A stretch of DNA of 64,000 bases from Pseudomonadota bacterium (GTDB lineage: Bacteria > Pseudomonadota > Alphaproteobacteria > Micropepsales > Micropepsaceae). The notes below the pieces were generated by a model, which was not told the DNA's origin, made no database searches, and saw only the letters and a list, made by a program, of their open reading frames with translations. The position numbers were made by a program, and so were the translations under genes. How positions within the stretch are numbered: the first letter of the stretch is position 1; the number at the start of each line of letters is the position of its first letter. Below, piece by piece: positions 31,310-40,193 of the stretch. The stretch is taken from positions 62,001 through 126,000 of the forward strand of contig JAJZDZ010000005.1 of NCBI GenBank assembly GCA_021851325.1, in the 5' to 3' direction.

Positions 31310-31897
31310 ATGTTATTCTATCCGCAGGAAAAACTTGCCCTTTTTATCGACGGAGCCAACCTCTACGGCGCCGCAAAAGGGTTGGGATTTGATATCGACT
31401 ACAAGCGCCTGCTCGAGTTATTCGCGCACAAGGGTATCCTGGTCCGTGCCTTTTACTATACGGCGGTTGCTGACGATCAGGAATTCTCGCCTCTGCGCCC
31501 GCTCGTCGACTGGCTGGATTATAATGGCTTTACTGTCGTCACTAAGCCACTCAAGGAATTCGTCGACAGCCAGGGACGCCGCCGGGTCAAGGGCAATATG
31601 GACATTGAGCTGGCCATCGATGTGATGGATATGGCCGAAATTGTCGACCACATCGTGATATTTTCTGGCGATGGGGATTTTCGTAGGCTCGTGGAGTCTG
31701 CCCAGCGCAAAGGCAAGCGCGTCAGCGTTGTGTCGACGACGCGTACACAGCCGCCCATGGTGGCTGACGAACTGCGTCGCCAGGCTGATAATTTCATCGA
31801 ACTGGACGATCTAAAGGCCTCAATCATGCGCGAAGGCGGTCCGCGAATGGGTGAACATCATCGTGACGAGGATATTCACAGCGGCACGACCGGCTGA
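31310..31897 (+). CDS. NYN domain (LabA/DUF88-type) protein
   Basis: 195 residues from the ATG at 31310, which has a near-ideal GGAGG ribosome-binding site. The PIN-like NYN fold has conserved acidic residues in LALFIDGANLYGAAKGLG, GNMDIELAIDVM and IVIFSGDGDFRRLVESAQ. These proteins are predicted metal-dependent RNases. Relatives of the LabA branch are conserved across alphaproteobacteria without a well-defined target. The acidic C-terminus is probably disordered. It is followed 40 bp downstream by the uracil-DNA glycosylase gene on the same strand. Confidence 0.88.
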   Translation: MLFYPQEKLALFIDGANLYGAAKGLGFDIDYKRLLELFAHKGILVRAFYYTAVADDQEFSPLRPLVDWLDYNGFTVVTKPLKEFVDSQGRRRVKGNMDIELAIDVMDMAEIVDHIVIFSGDGDFRRLVESAQRKGKRVSVVSTTRTQPPMVADELRRQADNFIELDDLKASIMREGGPRMGEHHRDEDIHSGTTG

Positions 31898-31937
31898 GCG
31901 CAGGTATACTGGCGTTACGAGTTGAACCCAGCAGCCC

Positions 31938-32582
31938 ATGCCGTCCAATTGTGAGCCCGCGTCCGACTGTTCCTTGTGCCCGCGCCTGGCCAGTTTCCGG
32001 CGGCAGAACGCGCGTGCCTTGCCCGATTACTTTAACGCGCCAGTTCCGACCTTCTGCGCCAAGGATCAGGTACGTTTGCTGATCGTCGGCCTGGCTCCAG
32101 GGCTTCATGGCGCCAACCGCACGGGGCGGCCCTTCACGGGTGATTATGCGGGTGACCTGCTCTATGCCACCTTGCTGCGCCACAAGCTCGCGCTCGGCCG
32201 ATACGGCATGCGGCCAGACGACGGCCTTGAGCTCAAGGGATGCGCCATCACCAATGCGGTGCGCTGCGTGCCACCGCAAAACAAACCCCTACCGGCGGAA
32301 ATTAATTCCTGCCGCCGCTTCCTTGCAGCCCAGATTGCGGCCCTGCCGCAGCTGCGTGCGATCCTGGTTCTGGGCAAGATCGCCCACGACAGCGTCGTCA
32401 AGGCGCTCGAACTGAAGCTGAAGGACCATCCCTTCCGTCATGGTGCATCTTACAACGCCGGACAGCTGACCGTGGTATCGAGCTATCACTGCTCTCGCTA
32501 CAACACCAACACGGGGGTACTGACCTCGGAGATGTTCGACAGCGCGGTGCGTATAGCCCGCCTTGCCGCCATAGCGTCGTAG
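31938..32582 (+). CDS. Uracil-DNA glycosylase, family 5 (UDGb-like)
   Basis: 214 residues. It excises uracil and other deaminated bases from DNA. N-terminal cysteines (C5, C11, C14) together with the cysteine of TNAVRCVPPQNKPLP are probable ligands of the [4Fe-4S] cluster found in family 4 and 5 enzymes. Motif A is GLAPGLHGANRTGRPFTGDY, with no catalytic Asp or Asn at the usual place, as in UDGb. Motif B is SYHCSRYNTNTG. The DNA-binding loop therefore has Cys after His where many homologues have Pro. Confidence 0.88.
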   Translation: MPSNCEPASDCSLCPRLASFRRQNARALPDYFNAPVPTFCAKDQVRLLIVGLAPGLHGANRTGRPFTGDYAGDLLYATLLRHKLALGRYGMRPDDGLELKGCAITNAVRCVPPQNKPLPAEINSCRRFLAAQIAALPQLRAILVLGKIAHDSVVKALELKLKDHPFRHGASYNAGQLTVVSSYHCSRYNTNTGVLTSEMFDSAVRIARLAAIAS

Positions 32583-32626
32583 CCGCGATAAGGGCTGCAC
32601 AGGTTCGCAGTCCGGGCTGCGCACCG

Positions 32627-33292
32627 TCAGCTGTAACGCTCTTCCTTCCAGGGATCGCCCTCGTTGTGATAGCCACGGACTTCCCAAAAGCCAGGCCTGT
32701 CCTGGGCGGCGAATTCAATGCGCGTTACCCATTTGGCGCTCTTCCAGAAGTACCAATCCGGAATGACAACGCGAACCGGACCGCCATGTTCCCGGCTCAG
32801 CGGCTGACCCTCCCAGTGATGGGCCAGAAGTGCATTATCGGCGGCAAAGACCTCGAGCGCGACGTTTGTGGTGTAACCGTCGTAAGACTGAAAAAGCACA
32901 TGACGTGCCTCCGGCCTGGGCTTCACCAACTCAAGCAGGGTCCGTGTCGCAACACCTTGCCAATGATTGTCGTAGCGGCTCCAGGCGGTGACGCAATGAA
33001 TGTCGCTGACCATCTCGCTTTGTGGAAGTTGCAGAAACTGTTCGAGATTGAGGATCAGCGGCGTCTCAACAAGTCCGCTCACGCGCAGTCGCCAGCGCTC
33101 AGTCGCGATTGCTGGCTGGGCTCCAAGATCAAGGACCGGCCAGTTGGTGACGAGCCGCTGGCCAGGAGGCAAGCGGTTGACATGGCCAAGATCCGTCCGA
33201 CCGGTCAAGAGCCGGCCTTCATCCGCCCACTTCTCCTTCGCGCGTAGCAGCTTCTCGCGCGCGGCCGGTTCCGGAATGTCATCCTCACTCAT
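32627..33292 (-). CDS. Molybdopterin-dependent oxidoreductase (sulfite-oxidase fold)
   Basis: 221 residues from the ATG at 33292 (AGGAGG ribosome-binding site); the frame runs on upstream but is not protein-like. The molybdenum-ligand cysteine is in DIHCVTAWSRYDNHWQGV, and the cofactor-binding core has HVLFQSYDGYTTNV and HGGPVRVVIPDWYFWKSAKW. It lacks the N-terminal Tat signal and haem domain of other sulfite oxidases, so it is probably cytoplasmic. It resembles small YuiH-like proteins whose substrate is not established. Confidence 0.88.
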   Translation of the reverse strand: MSEDDIPEPAAREKLLRAKEKWADEGRLLTGRTDLGHVNRLPPGQRLVTNWPVLDLGAQPAIATERWRLRVSGLVETPLILNLEQFLQLPQSEMVSDIHCVTAWSRYDNHWQGVATRTLLELVKPRPEARHVLFQSYDGYTTNVALEVFAADNALLAHHWEGQPLSREHGGPVRVVIPDWYFWKSAKWVTRIEFAAQDRPGFWEVRGYHNEGDPWKEERYS

Positions 33293-33616
33293 CCGAGCCT
33301 CCTCATACCACCCGCTCCGGCTAGCAAGCCGAAGGGGGCATCGTCTTGCGATCACTCGCAGGTAAAATCGAAACCCGAGAGGCGTGCGCGCAGCGGCATC
33401 GCGCCCTCGCCCCACGCTGATGTTCCTAAGCTGCGTTGCGGCCTATTGGAAGGGGCGGCATTGTCCCTTGAGGCGCGGGGCCACCAAGGCAGGCTAGGCA
33501 TCTCCCTCGGCCCCACCTGCCTTCAACCAGCCAGTGCGGCCTTCTGAGCGGAACCCGTGAGGCACTGGGCGCGGGCAAGCTTTTCCCGTGCCGTCGCGCC
33601 GTTCCCCACGGAGCAC
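33293..33616. other. Intergenic region, no gene seen
   Basis: 324 bp between the molybdenum oxidoreductase start and the smpB stop. I looked here for ssrA (tmRNA), which often neighbours smpB, and did not recognise a tag reading frame or tRNA-like ends. It should contain the promoter of the oxidoreductase gene, but no clear -35/-10 pair stands out. Confidence 0.5.
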
Positions 33617-34090
33617 CTATCCCCGGTCGCGCATCAAACGCGCCTTCTGCCGCGCCCAATCCCGCTGCTTCTCGGTCTCGCGCTTGTCGTGCAGCTTCTT
33701 TCCCTTGGCGATGCCCAGTTCAAGCTTTGCAATCCCCTTCGGCGTAAAATAGAGACGCAAAGGTATGAGGGTCATGCCCTCGCGCTGAGTTGCCTGCGCG
33801 AGCCGGGCGCTCTCGCGTTTGTGCAGCAGCAATTTACGCACCCGTTTGGGTTCGTGGTTGAAGCGGTTAGCCTGGCCGTATTCCGGAATGTTGGCATTGA
33901 TGAGGAGGACATTGCCATCCTTGGCCTGAGCATAGCTTTCAGCAATGGTTGCCTTGCCCGAGCGCAGGCTTTTGACCTCTGACCCGAGCAGGCTTATTCC
34001 GGCTTCGAGGGTGTCGCTGATGGCGTAGGAATAGCGCGCCTTTCGATTTTCGGCGACGACTTTGCGCCCGTCGTCCTTGCTCTTTGCCAT
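33617..34090 (-). CDS. smpB: SsrA-binding protein
   Basis: 157 residues. SmpB delivers tmRNA to stalled ribosomes. The OB-fold core holds [21 protein letters not shown] and [19 protein letters not shown], and the basic C-terminal tail ([20 protein letters not shown]) enters the decoding centre. The ATG at 34090 shares its A with the dapA stop codon (TGATG), and a longer in-frame extension is rejected. dapA-smpB linkage is common in alphaproteobacteria. Confidence 0.97.
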   Translation of the reverse strand: MAKSKDDGRKVVAENRKARYSYAISDTLEAGISLLGSEVKSLRSGKATIAESYAQAKDGNVLLINANIPEYGQANRFNHEPKRVRKLLLHKRESARLAQATQREGMTLIPLRLYFTPKGIAKLELGIAKGKKLHDKRETEKQRDWARQKARLMRDRG

Positions 34091-34980
34091 CACAAAAGTC
34101 CCGCACTCTCCATCGCCTGACGCACCTTCTCCTGGCCGCTCGCGCTGAGAGGGACGATAGGGAGCCGCACCTCGTCGCTGCACAATCCAAGCAGCGAGGC
34201 GCCAAATTTGGCCGGTGCCGGGCTGGGTTCGCAGAACATGGCGTCGTGAAGCCCGATGAGGCGGTCTTGAAGAGCACGCGCAGCAGCAAAATCACCGCGC
34301 AGGCAGGCCTCCTGAAATTGCGAGCACAATTGCGGCGCGACATTGGCCGTCACCGAAATGCAGCCATGCCCCCCATGAGCCATATAGCCCAGGGTTGTCG
34401 CATCCTCGCCGGAGATCAACCGCCAGGAGAGCCCGCAGGCAAGCCGCTCGCGGCTGGGGCGGGCCAGATTGCTCGTTGCATCCTTGACCCCGATGATGTT
34501 GGCGACGCGCGCCAGTCGAGCCATGGTCTCCACGGAAATATCCACGATCGATCGTCCGGGGATATTGTAGAGCAGGATCGGGATGTCCACGGCATCGGCA
34601 ATCGCCGCAAAATGGCGGTAGAGCCCCTCCTGAGAAGGCTTGTTGTAATAGGGAGCAACCGACAGCACCGCGTCGGCACCAACTGATTTGGCGTGCTGGG
34701 TAAGCTCAATCGCCTCCGCGGTCGAGTTGGAGCCGGCACCGGCGATTACCGCCACACGGCCATTGGCTTCCTCGACACAGATCTCCACCACCTGCTTGTG
34801 CTCCTCAAACGACAAGGTCGCCGATTCCCCCGTCGTCCCGGCTGGCACCAGGGCGTGACTACCCTGGTCAATCTGCCAGGATACGAAGCGGCGCAATGCC
34901 CCCTGGTCGACCGCGCCTTTGGTCATCGGGGTGATAAGAGCCGGTATGGATCCTTTAATGCGTTCGCGCAGATCGCGCAT
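34090..34980 (-). CDS. dapA: 4-hydroxy-tetrahydrodipicolinate synthase
   Basis: 296 residues from an ATG at 34980 with a GGAA ribosome-binding site. Other in-frame starts lie upstream, but the family begins about here. It condenses pyruvate with aspartate semialdehyde for lysine and diaminopimelate. The pyruvate Schiff-base lysine is in NIIGVKDAT, the proton-relay threonines in [12 protein letters not shown], and the tyrosine in [13 protein letters not shown]. It is coupled to smpB downstream. Confidence 0.96.
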   Translation of the reverse strand: MRDLRERIKGSIPALITPMTKGAVDQGALRRFVSWQIDQGSHALVPAGTTGESATLSFEEHKQVVEICVEEANGRVAVIAGAGSNSTAEAIELTQHAKSVGADAVLSVAPYYNKPSQEGLYRHFAAIADAVDIPILLYNIPGRSIVDISVETMARLARVANIIGVKDATSNLARPSRERLACGLSWRLISGEDATTLGYMAHGGHGCISVTANVAPQLCSQFQEACLRGDFAAARALQDRLIGLHDAMFCEPSPAPAKFGASLLGLCSDEVRLPIVPLSASGQEKVRQAMESAGLL

Positions 34981-35137
34981 TTGCTGTTCCATTGTTCGCT
35001 GCTGGACCGACAAAATAGGTTTCAAGACGCGATCCGGCAAGCCACTGTCCCGACTTGCTCTGGCCACGGCCAACCGGCTGGTTTAGTATAGGATGAAGGT
35101 GATGTGGCCCATCACCGATTTCAAACAGGTTCCGTGC

Positions 35138-37351
35138 ATGATCGCGTCCCGCGCCGCGTTTTTGGCAGCCGTCGCTACGCTCGCCCTATTTGCGCCCGCG
35201 CTGGCAAAAACCCTCCCCCCGACACCAACCGCACGGGCTGAGGCTGACCGACCGCGTCTTTCCCCGTTTGAGCTGGAGATCTACCGCCGAGCCTTCGATG
35301 CTGCGGACCACGGTGACTGGGCGGCGGCCAAGGGGCTGGCAGATCAGGGGCGAGACCCGCTGGCCCGCGATCTGGTGCTCTGGCGCTACGACCTCTCGCC
35401 TCGCTCGCAAGCGAGCTTTGACGAGATCAATTCCTTTCTGAAGCGTAACCCCCACTGGCCACTGCGCTCAGTCCTCTACCGTCGGGCCGAGCACGCCATG
35501 CCATCCAACCTGCCACCACAGCGCGTCATTGCCTGGTTTGGCGAGCGCAAGCCGCAGACAGGGATCGGCATGGTCCGGCTGGGGGTAGCACTATTGGCGA
35601 CGGGAAAACCCGAGGAAGGCCGCCGTCTCATTCGGAAGGGCTGGATCGAGGGCGCCTTTACGCCCGATGAGGAGCAGCAGGTTCTCAACCAGTGCGGTGC
35701 GATCCTGACCCCAAATGTGCAGCGTGAGCGCCTCAATTTTCTCATCTGGCACAATGATGTGGCGGCGGCGCGCCGCCAGCTGTATCGCGTCGATCGCAAG
35801 GACCAGCGTATTGCCATCGTGAGACTGGCATTTCAGACCACTCCTCTATTTGCTGAGCACCTCTATTATCGCCTGCCTTTTGCCTGGCGCAGTAATCCTG
35901 GCCTGGTGTTGGGACATGCCCGCGTCTTGCGCGCCCGCGGCAACAAGACTGCGGTCGCAGATGCGCTGCTGAGCTCAGACCTGCGCGGACTGGTCAAGAT
36001 CGATCCCAACGCGTGGTGGAACAATCTGGCCCTTGCGGCCCGTGATTCCATGGAACTGCACCGGTACCGCCTCGCCTATCGCCTGGCGGCGGAAGCTGGG
36101 CTGAAAAAGGGCGACGCCTTCGCCCAATCACAGTTTCTCGCTGGCTGGCTGGCCTTGCGCTTTCTGCATGATCCGAGCACCGCGCTGCGCCATTTCAAGC
36201 TGCTGGCAGGCGGGGTGTCGATGCCCATCAGCGTGGCCCGTGCCTATTACTGGATGGGACGGGCCTATGAGGCGAAGGGCGAACTGCCTGCGGCGGTACG
36301 AGCCTATCATCTTGCTGCGGCGCATCCCGATACATTTTACGGGCAGCTGGCTTTGGCCCGTCTGGATCCCAACGCCAACCTCATTCTCCCACAAAGCAAA
36401 TCCGATCCGGCCCGGATCGGCATAAGCTATGAGCGGGCAGAAATGACCCGAGCAATTCATATTCTCGCCCAACTGCATGCCGGCCGTTTTGTGCGCATTT
36501 TTGCCGAGCACGATGTCAAACTTCACCCCAACCCCTCCTTTGTCGCCCGACTGGCGAGCGATCTTGTTCAACTGGGGTATCGCGACGCAGCGGTACAGGC
36601 GGCACAATTTGCCAGCTATCGAGGCATTGAGCTGCCGGATTTCAGCCATCCAGTGATTGCCCTACCCCGCTATCGCGGCCCGGGCGCGGCGCCGGCCGAC
36701 GCGCTGGTATTGGCCCTCATCCGCCAGGAAACGGAATTTGACGCCACCGCCGTGTCGAGCGCCGGTGCGCGTGGACTGATGCAGCTCATGCCTTCTTCGG
36801 CGCGCCAACTGGCCGCACAGCTTGGGGTTCCGTTTCGCCCGGCTGAGCTGACCGAAAATCAAACCTACAATCTGGAACTTGGCATGACCGAGCTTGCCCA
36901 GAACCTGCAGGCCTGGAACGGCTCCTATATTCTTGCTGCTGCCGGTTACAATGCAGGGGATGGCAATGTGCGCCGCTGGATCAATTTCTTTGGCGACCCC
37001 CGCACCTCAGCGGTAGATCCCATCGACTGGATCGAGATGATCCCGTTCGCGGAAACCCGTAATTATGTCCAAAGAGTGCTTGAAAGTACGGAAATCTATC
37101 GCGACCGCTTGAGTGGCAAGAGCGAGCCCTTGCAGATCTTGGCCGATCTTTATCGTCCGGACGCTCCGCCCGCGCAAAGACCGCTGCCCTCACTCGCCCA
37201 AGCGCTCGACGTCCCGGTGCCGAAGGCGCGGCCGAAGGAGGCTGCGAACCTCACGGGGACCCGAACTGCCTCGGTCAGCGCCACAGCGGACACGGCCGCG
37301 TCAATGGTCACGCCGACCTCAAGGCCTAGGCCCAACGGTTCAATGCAGTGA
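35138..37351 (+). CDS. slt: Soluble lytic murein transglycosylase
   Basis: 737 residues from the ATG at 35138, which gives a clear signal peptide (IASRAAFLAAVATLALFAPALA). Two in-frame ATGs slightly upstream would bury it. A long alpha-superhelical domain is followed by the C-terminal SLT domain with catalytic glutamate in LIRQETEFD, then GARGLMQLMPSSA and AAAGYNAGDGNVRRW. It cleaves peptidoglycan to 1,6-anhydromuropeptides in the periplasm. A Pro/Ala/Thr-rich tail follows the enzyme domain. Its stop lies 12 bp inside the convergent Sel1 gene. Confidence 0.94.
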   Translation: MIASRAAFLAAVATLALFAPALAKTLPPTPTARAEADRPRLSPFELEIYRRAFDAADHGDWAAAKGLADQGRDPLARDLVLWRYDLSPRSQASFDEINSFLKRNPHWPLRSVLYRRAEHAMPSNLPPQRVIAWFGERKPQTGIGMVRLGVALLATGKPEEGRRLIRKGWIEGAFTPDEEQQVLNQCGAILTPNVQRERLNFLIWHNDVAAARRQLYRVDRKDQRIAIVRLAFQTTPLFAEHLYYRLPFAWRSNPGLVLGHARVLRARGNKTAVADALLSSDLRGLVKIDPNAWWNNLALAARDSMELHRYRLAYRLAAEAGLKKGDAFAQSQFLAGWLALRFLHDPSTALRHFKLLAGGVSMPISVARAYYWMGRAYEAKGELPAAVRAYHLAAAHPDTFYGQLALARLDPNANLILPQSKSDPARIGISYERAEMTRAIHILAQLHAGRFVRIFAEHDVKLHPNPSFVARLASDLVQLGYRDAAVQAAQFASYRGIELPDFSHPVIALPRYRGPGAAPADALVLALIRQETEFDATAVSSAGARGLMQLMPSSARQLAAQLGVPFRPAELTENQTYNLELGMTELAQNLQAWNGSYILAAAGYNAGDGNVRRWINFFGDPRTSAVDPIDWIEMIPFAETRNYVQRVLESTEIYRDRLSGKSEPLQILADLYRPDAPPAQRPLPSLAQALDVPVPKARPKEAANLTGTRTASVSATADTAASMVTPTSRPRPNGSMQ

Positions 37352-37609
37352 CAGCCATTCCCGCGCCAGGCGCAGGGCTTCTGCTATCTGCCCCGAGCTC
37401 ATTTCGGCTGCAAGCTGCGCGCGCCAGTTTTTGGCCACATCGCTGCCCTTCATCGCGGCCAGATTGAACCATTTATGGGCAGTGACGAAATCCACGCTCA
37501 CTCCCTGCCCTGTCGAATAAGCCAAGCCGAGATTGTAGAGCGCATCCGCGCGCCCCTTATTAGCATCGGCCTCAAACTGTGCGAGCGTATCGTAATCGAC
37601 GCACGACAT
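37340..37609 (-). CDS. Sel1-like repeat protein
   Basis: 89 residues from the ATG at 37609. The sequence ADALYNLGLAYSTGQGVSVD then AHKWFNLAAMKGSDVA is a Sel1-type repeat, which builds a helical protein-binding scaffold. The C-terminal EMSSGQIAEALRLAREWL helix is typical of a small alphaproteobacterial family of unknown role. No signal peptide is seen. It converges on slt with a 12-bp overlap. Confidence 0.8.
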   Translation of the reverse strand: MSCVDYDTLAQFEADANKGRADALYNLGLAYSTGQGVSVDFVTAHKWFNLAAMKGSDVAKNWRAQLAAEMSSGQIAEALRLAREWLSLH

Positions 37610-38141
37610 GTCCAACCCCTGCTCTCCCGTGCGACACCACTGTCGCACTTGCGCGGAAATGTTGGCGCTTATCGCCTAAAGAGAAGTTAATAAGATGGTT
37701 GGCAAAGGGTTAACGGGGCTAGGTGCGAAGCTTCGCCGCAACACAGGTCGCTGGAGCTGAGCAATGGCCCGCCCTGGCAGGGTCAAGCTAAGGCCGGCGC
37801 GAGGCAGACGCGCCCATATTGGCGGCAAAGTGAAAGTGCATTCCTCGCCTTGCCATGCCGCAGCCTTGGGGTGAGACGGGAACGCTGAACCCTGCAGCGC
37901 CCAGTAGTCCGAACCCCGTGACAGGCAATACCGCAAGGTCAATCCTGGTGGACAGGAAGCTTCGCGCTTTACCGCCATGGGCGGGGCAGAACCTGGGATC
38001 GTCAGGGGCGCGTGTTCTGCTTGCTCCGGAAAACGATACTGACGTATCGGGTCTGGTAGGGCGGGGCCGCGGTAGCGGGAAGGAAGATAGTAAGCCCCTC
38101 CCCTTGCTGACCGCGGCCCGTGCCTTGACTAAAACTCCGTC
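37610..38141. other. Intergenic region with terminator only; no gene seen
   Basis: 532 bp between the Sel1 gene and the H1-like gene. No frame here has protein-like composition. I compared it with RNase P RNA, SRP RNA and 6S RNA hallmarks and found none. It contains one clear terminator for the H1-like gene (38030-38049) and several GC-rich inverted repeats. An unrecognised small RNA cannot be excluded. Confidence 0.5.
38030..38049 (-). terminator. Rho-independent terminator downstream of the H1-like gene
   Basis: A 6-bp stem CGATAC/GTATCG with a four-base loop is followed by TTTT on the minus strand. It lies 92 bp after the stop codon of the H1-like gene, so that transcript would have a fairly long 3' untranslated region. 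Confidence 0.6.
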
Positions 38142-38483
38142 TCACATCACCGGAGCGGCGACGACCGGAGCAGCCTTGGCTCTACGCTTGCCCGCGCGCT
38201 TGGCGGTCTTGCGCTTGCCGGCCTTCTTGGCCGCCTTCTTGGCAGTCTTTCTGCCGCCGCGCTTAGCCGCCTTACGGGCGGTTTTGCGCTTGGCGGTTTT
38301 CTTCTTTGCCGCCTTGCGAGCAGTTTTCTTAGCAACCTTGCGCTTGGCTACCCGCTTCTTGGCAGCTTTGCGCTTGGCAGTCTTGCGGGCCGCGCCCTTC
38401 GCCGCCGCACGGCGGACGACGGACTTCTTGGTGGCCTTCTTGGCCGCGCGCTTGGCGGGCTTTTTCTTGGCAGTCATTGGCAT
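38142..38483 (-). CDS. Histone H1-like Lys/Ala-rich DNA-binding protein
   Basis: 113 residues, made almost entirely of Lys, Ala, Arg and Thr in degenerate KKTAKRKTARKAAK-type repeats, with a short hydrophobic end (APVVAAPVM). The ATG at 38483 has a strong GAGGAG ribosome-binding site at seven bases. Such proteins resemble the tail of eukaryotic histone H1, the Chlamydia Hc and Pseudomonas AlgP proteins. They bind nucleic acid non-specifically to compact the chromosome. It has no cysteine, tryptophan or folded domain. It is monocistronic by position, with its own terminator. Confidence 0.82.
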   Translation of the reverse strand: MPMTAKKKPAKRAAKKATKKSVVRRAAAKGAARKTAKRKAAKKRVAKRKVAKKTARKAAKKKTAKRKTARKAAKRGGRKTAKKAAKKAGKRKTAKRAGKRRAKAAPVVAAPVM

Positions 38484-38711
38484 GTGACGACTCCTCGTAA
38501 GTTTGGGGTCGCGATGTTGCCTTCCCCAAAACACCAAGAATATGAGTGTCTTGGCTTAACGAAGCAATACTCCCCCACCTGCGTCGAATGACTGTCAAGT
38601 CCGGACTTCACAAAAAGCCCTATTTTTCTACATTTTATGCACTACTCTGTGTACTGAGCAAATTTGCGCACCGGAGCGCCCGCGCCCCTTTGTGCCTTGC
38701 AAATGTGCGAA

Positions 38712-40193
38712 TCACCCCTCTTCCGGCAATTCGAGTCGCGCCTTCAGGACGGCGTTGACGGCCTGCGGATTGGCCTTTCCACCCGTCTCTTTCATCACCT
38801 GACCGACGAACCAACCGGCCAATTTTGGCTTCGCCTTCGCCTGCGCAACCTTGTCCGGATTTGCGGCGATGACACGTTCGACCGCCTCTTCGATCGCTCG
38901 CGTGTCGGTCACCTGGCGCAGTCCACGCGCCTCAACCACCGTGCGCGGATCTCCGCCTTCAGCCCACACGATGTCGAGGAGGTCTTTGGCGATCTTGCCG
39001 GAAATGGTGCCATCGCTGGTCATGGCAATGATCGCATGATTGGCCTCGGCGGATACCGGACAGTCACCAATGGACAGGCCCTGCTTGTTGAGCCGACCCA
39101 GGATTTCGTTGTTAAGCCAGTTGGCGGCGAGTTTCGCATCGGCGCCGCGCGCCATGACTTCGTAGTAATCGGCCAGTTCACGCTCCGCAACGATCACCCC
39201 TGCATCATAAGCCGAGAGCCCATAGTCCTTGATGAATCTGGCTTTTTTCTCGTCAGGCAGCTCCGGTAGCGAGGCCGCAATAGCCTTGATCCACGCCGCG
39301 TCAAGCTCCAGTGGCAAAAGATCGGGATCCGGGAAGTAGCGATAGTCGTGGGCCTCTTCTTTGGAACGCATGCTGCGGGTCTCGCCGGCGCGGGAGTCAA
39401 AAAGACGCGTTTCCTGCTTCACCGTGCCGCCACCCTCCACAATCTCGATCTGGCGCCGGGCTTCATATTCGATTGCCTGAGCGATGAAGCGCAGAGAGTT
39501 TACGTTCTTGATTTCACAGCGTGTTCCGAGATCAGCGCCGGGCCGGCGCACCGAGACATTGACGTCTGCGCGCAGGGAACCTTCCTCCATATTACCATCA
39601 CAGGTTCCCAAGTAGCGCAGGATCGCCCGCAACTTCTTCAGATATGCCACCGCCTCATCGGCGCAGCGCATATCCGGGCGGCTGACGATCTCCATCAGTG
39701 CCACACCGGCGCGGTTCAGGTCGACGTAGGAATAATCCGCGTGCTGGTCATGGAGGGACTTGCCCGCATCCTGCTCCAGATGAAGCCGCTCGATCCCCAC
39801 CGTTGCCGTTTCGCCACCCGGCAAGTCGATGATGACCTCCCCTTCCCCGACAATAGGCTGCTTGTACTGCGAAATCTGATAGCCACTCGGCAGGTCAGGG
39901 TAGAAATAGTTCTTGCGGTCGAACACCGAGACCGGATTGATCTTGGCCCTCAGGCCCAGTCCGGTACGGATCGCCTGTTCCACACAGCGCCGGTTGATTA
40001 CCGGCAGCATGCCCGGCATGGCCGCATCCACAAAGCTCACCTGGCTATTGGGAGGCGCACCAAAATCAGTCGCTGCCCCGGAAAAGAGCTTGGCCTTGGA
40101 GACAACCTGCGCATGGACTTCAAGACCGATGACGACTTCCCAGTCACCGCTTTCCCCGCGGATATATTTCGAAGATTTCACCGGCGCATTCAT
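38712..40193 (-). CDS. gatB: Aspartyl/glutamyl-tRNA amidotransferase subunit B
   Basis: 493 residues from the ATG at 40193, which overlaps the gatA stop by ATGA; an ATG four codons upstream is less likely. GatB binds misacylated tRNA and activates the side chain with ATP. Conserved segments are [34 protein letters not shown] and the C-terminal YqeY-like domain ([20 protein letters not shown]). It is the last gene of gatC-GNAT-gatA-gatB. Confidence 0.98.
   Translation of the reverse strand: MNAPVKSSKYIRGESGDWEVVIGLEVHAQVVSKAKLFSGAATDFGAPPNSQVSFVDAAMPGMLPVINRRCVEQAIRTGLGLRAKINPVSVFDRKNYFYPDLPSGYQISQYKQPIVGEGEVIIDLPGGETATVGIERLHLEQDAGKSLHDQHADYSYVDLNRAGVALMEIVSRPDMRCADEAVAYLKKLRAILRYLGTCDGNMEEGSLRADVNVSVRRPGADLGTRCEIKNVNSLRFIAQAIEYEARRQIEIVEGGGTVKQETRLFDSRAGETRSMRSKEEAHDYRYFPDPDLLPLELDAAWIKAIAASLPELPDEKKARFIKDYGLSAYDAGVIVAERELADYYEVMARGADAKLAANWLNNEILGRLNKQGLSIGDCPVSAEANHAIIAMTSDGTISGKIAKDLLDIVWAEGGDPRTVVEARGLRQVTDTRAIEEAVERVIAANPDKVAQAKAKPKLAGWFVGQVMKETGGKANPQAVNAVLKARLELPEEG

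Noticed and set aside
33293-33616. Possible tmRNA (ssrA) next to smpB
   Set aside because: No recognisable tag reading frame, GGGG/CCCC tRNA-like ends or permuted two-piece layout.
37610-38141. Possible RNase P RNA or SRP RNA in the gap before the H1-like gene
   Set aside because: The conserved GAGGAAAGTCC and the SRP tetraloop region are absent; only weak GC-rich hairpins are seen.
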